From NCBI GenBank assembly GCA_050742255.1, contig JBOGHU010000128.1, positions 1 through 6,607 on the forward strand: DNA of 6,607 nt, given 5' to 3'. Positions 6,090 through 6,607 of the stretch are shown here, piece after piece. The position numbers were made by a program, and so were the translations under genes. Position 1 is the first letter of the stretch; every line of letters begins with the position of its first letter. The notes beneath the pieces are model-generated. The model was not told the DNA's origin and made no database searches. It saw only the letters and a program-made list of their open reading frames with translations. This DNA is from JBOGHU01 sp050742255 (lineage in GTDB: Bacteria; Actinomycetota; Acidimicrobiia; Acidimicrobiales; CADCSY01).

Positions 6090-6093
<4 letters not shown>
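5623..6093 (+). CDS. KdpD-like fragment C: HATPase_c catalytic domain
   Basis: This is the third in-frame part, shifted +1 again at CCC 5621-5623; removing one C gives a smooth EIGRLQAGAVRVS join typical of KdpD. It is the ATP-binding domain that phosphorylates the HisKA His. The N box is ANVISNALAWTPPGG (Asn codon 5803-5805), G1 is VVDQGPGV (Asp codon 5887-5889), an F box lies in LFEPFQRLG, and G2 is GAGLGLAVARG (from 5971). All ATP-binding motifs are intact. Taken alone, its first plausible start is GTG 5659, which would cut the domain's beginning and detach it from HisKA. Its stop overlaps the regulator start. Confidence 0.75.

Positions 6094-6607
<514 letters not shown>

Overview
This window is very GC-rich. 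Genes start with GTG as often as ATG, the tRNA gene encodes its own CCA, and the proteins are rich in Ala, Gly, Arg and Val. This suggests a high-GC actinobacterium, perhaps of the Acidimicrobiia type; the lineage is an inference from style only.

Layout from left to right: (1) Bases 1-307 hold no gene. They carry two 85-bp copies of a hairpin-forming repeat, 125 bp apart, ending just upstream of (2) a secreted M23 (LytM-type) cell-wall metallopeptidase on the + strand with all its metal ligands (308-1495). (3) Convergent to it, 15 bp away, is a YajQ-family nucleotide-binding protein on the - strand (1511-1999). It is probably made from a leaderless GTG-start mRNA. (4) Divergent from yajQ is a tRNA-Tyr(GTA) gene (2027-2112); its probable -10 box overlaps the yajQ -10 box. 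(5) On the - strand is a KimA-type (APC/KUP-like) potassium transporter (2171-4069), very close in motif content to Bacillus subtilis KimA. (6) Divergent from kimA are a KdpD-like sensor kinase (4253-6093) and a KdpE-like response regulator (6090 to the window end), overlapping by GTGA.

The unifying theme of the right half is potassium homeostasis: a KimA K+ importer facing a KdpD/KdpE-type two-component system, with no kdpFABC pump genes in view. The intergenic region between them carries three copies of CGTCAA (TTGACG on the other strand), two of them exactly 11 bp apart. That is the spacing used by OmpR/PhoB-family regulators such as KdpE.

The two-component operon looks damaged or unusual, while its neighbours look intact. 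The kinase lacks the classical N-terminal KdpD sensor domain. Its reading frame changes twice, each change explained by one extra C in a CCC run (near 4765-4767 and 5621-5623). The regulator receiver domain lacks about ten residues around strand beta-4, including the conserved Ser/Thr switch position. Either the operon is decaying, or this stretch carries local sequence errors; programmed frameshifting is the least likely reading. Comparing raw reads and close relatives would decide.
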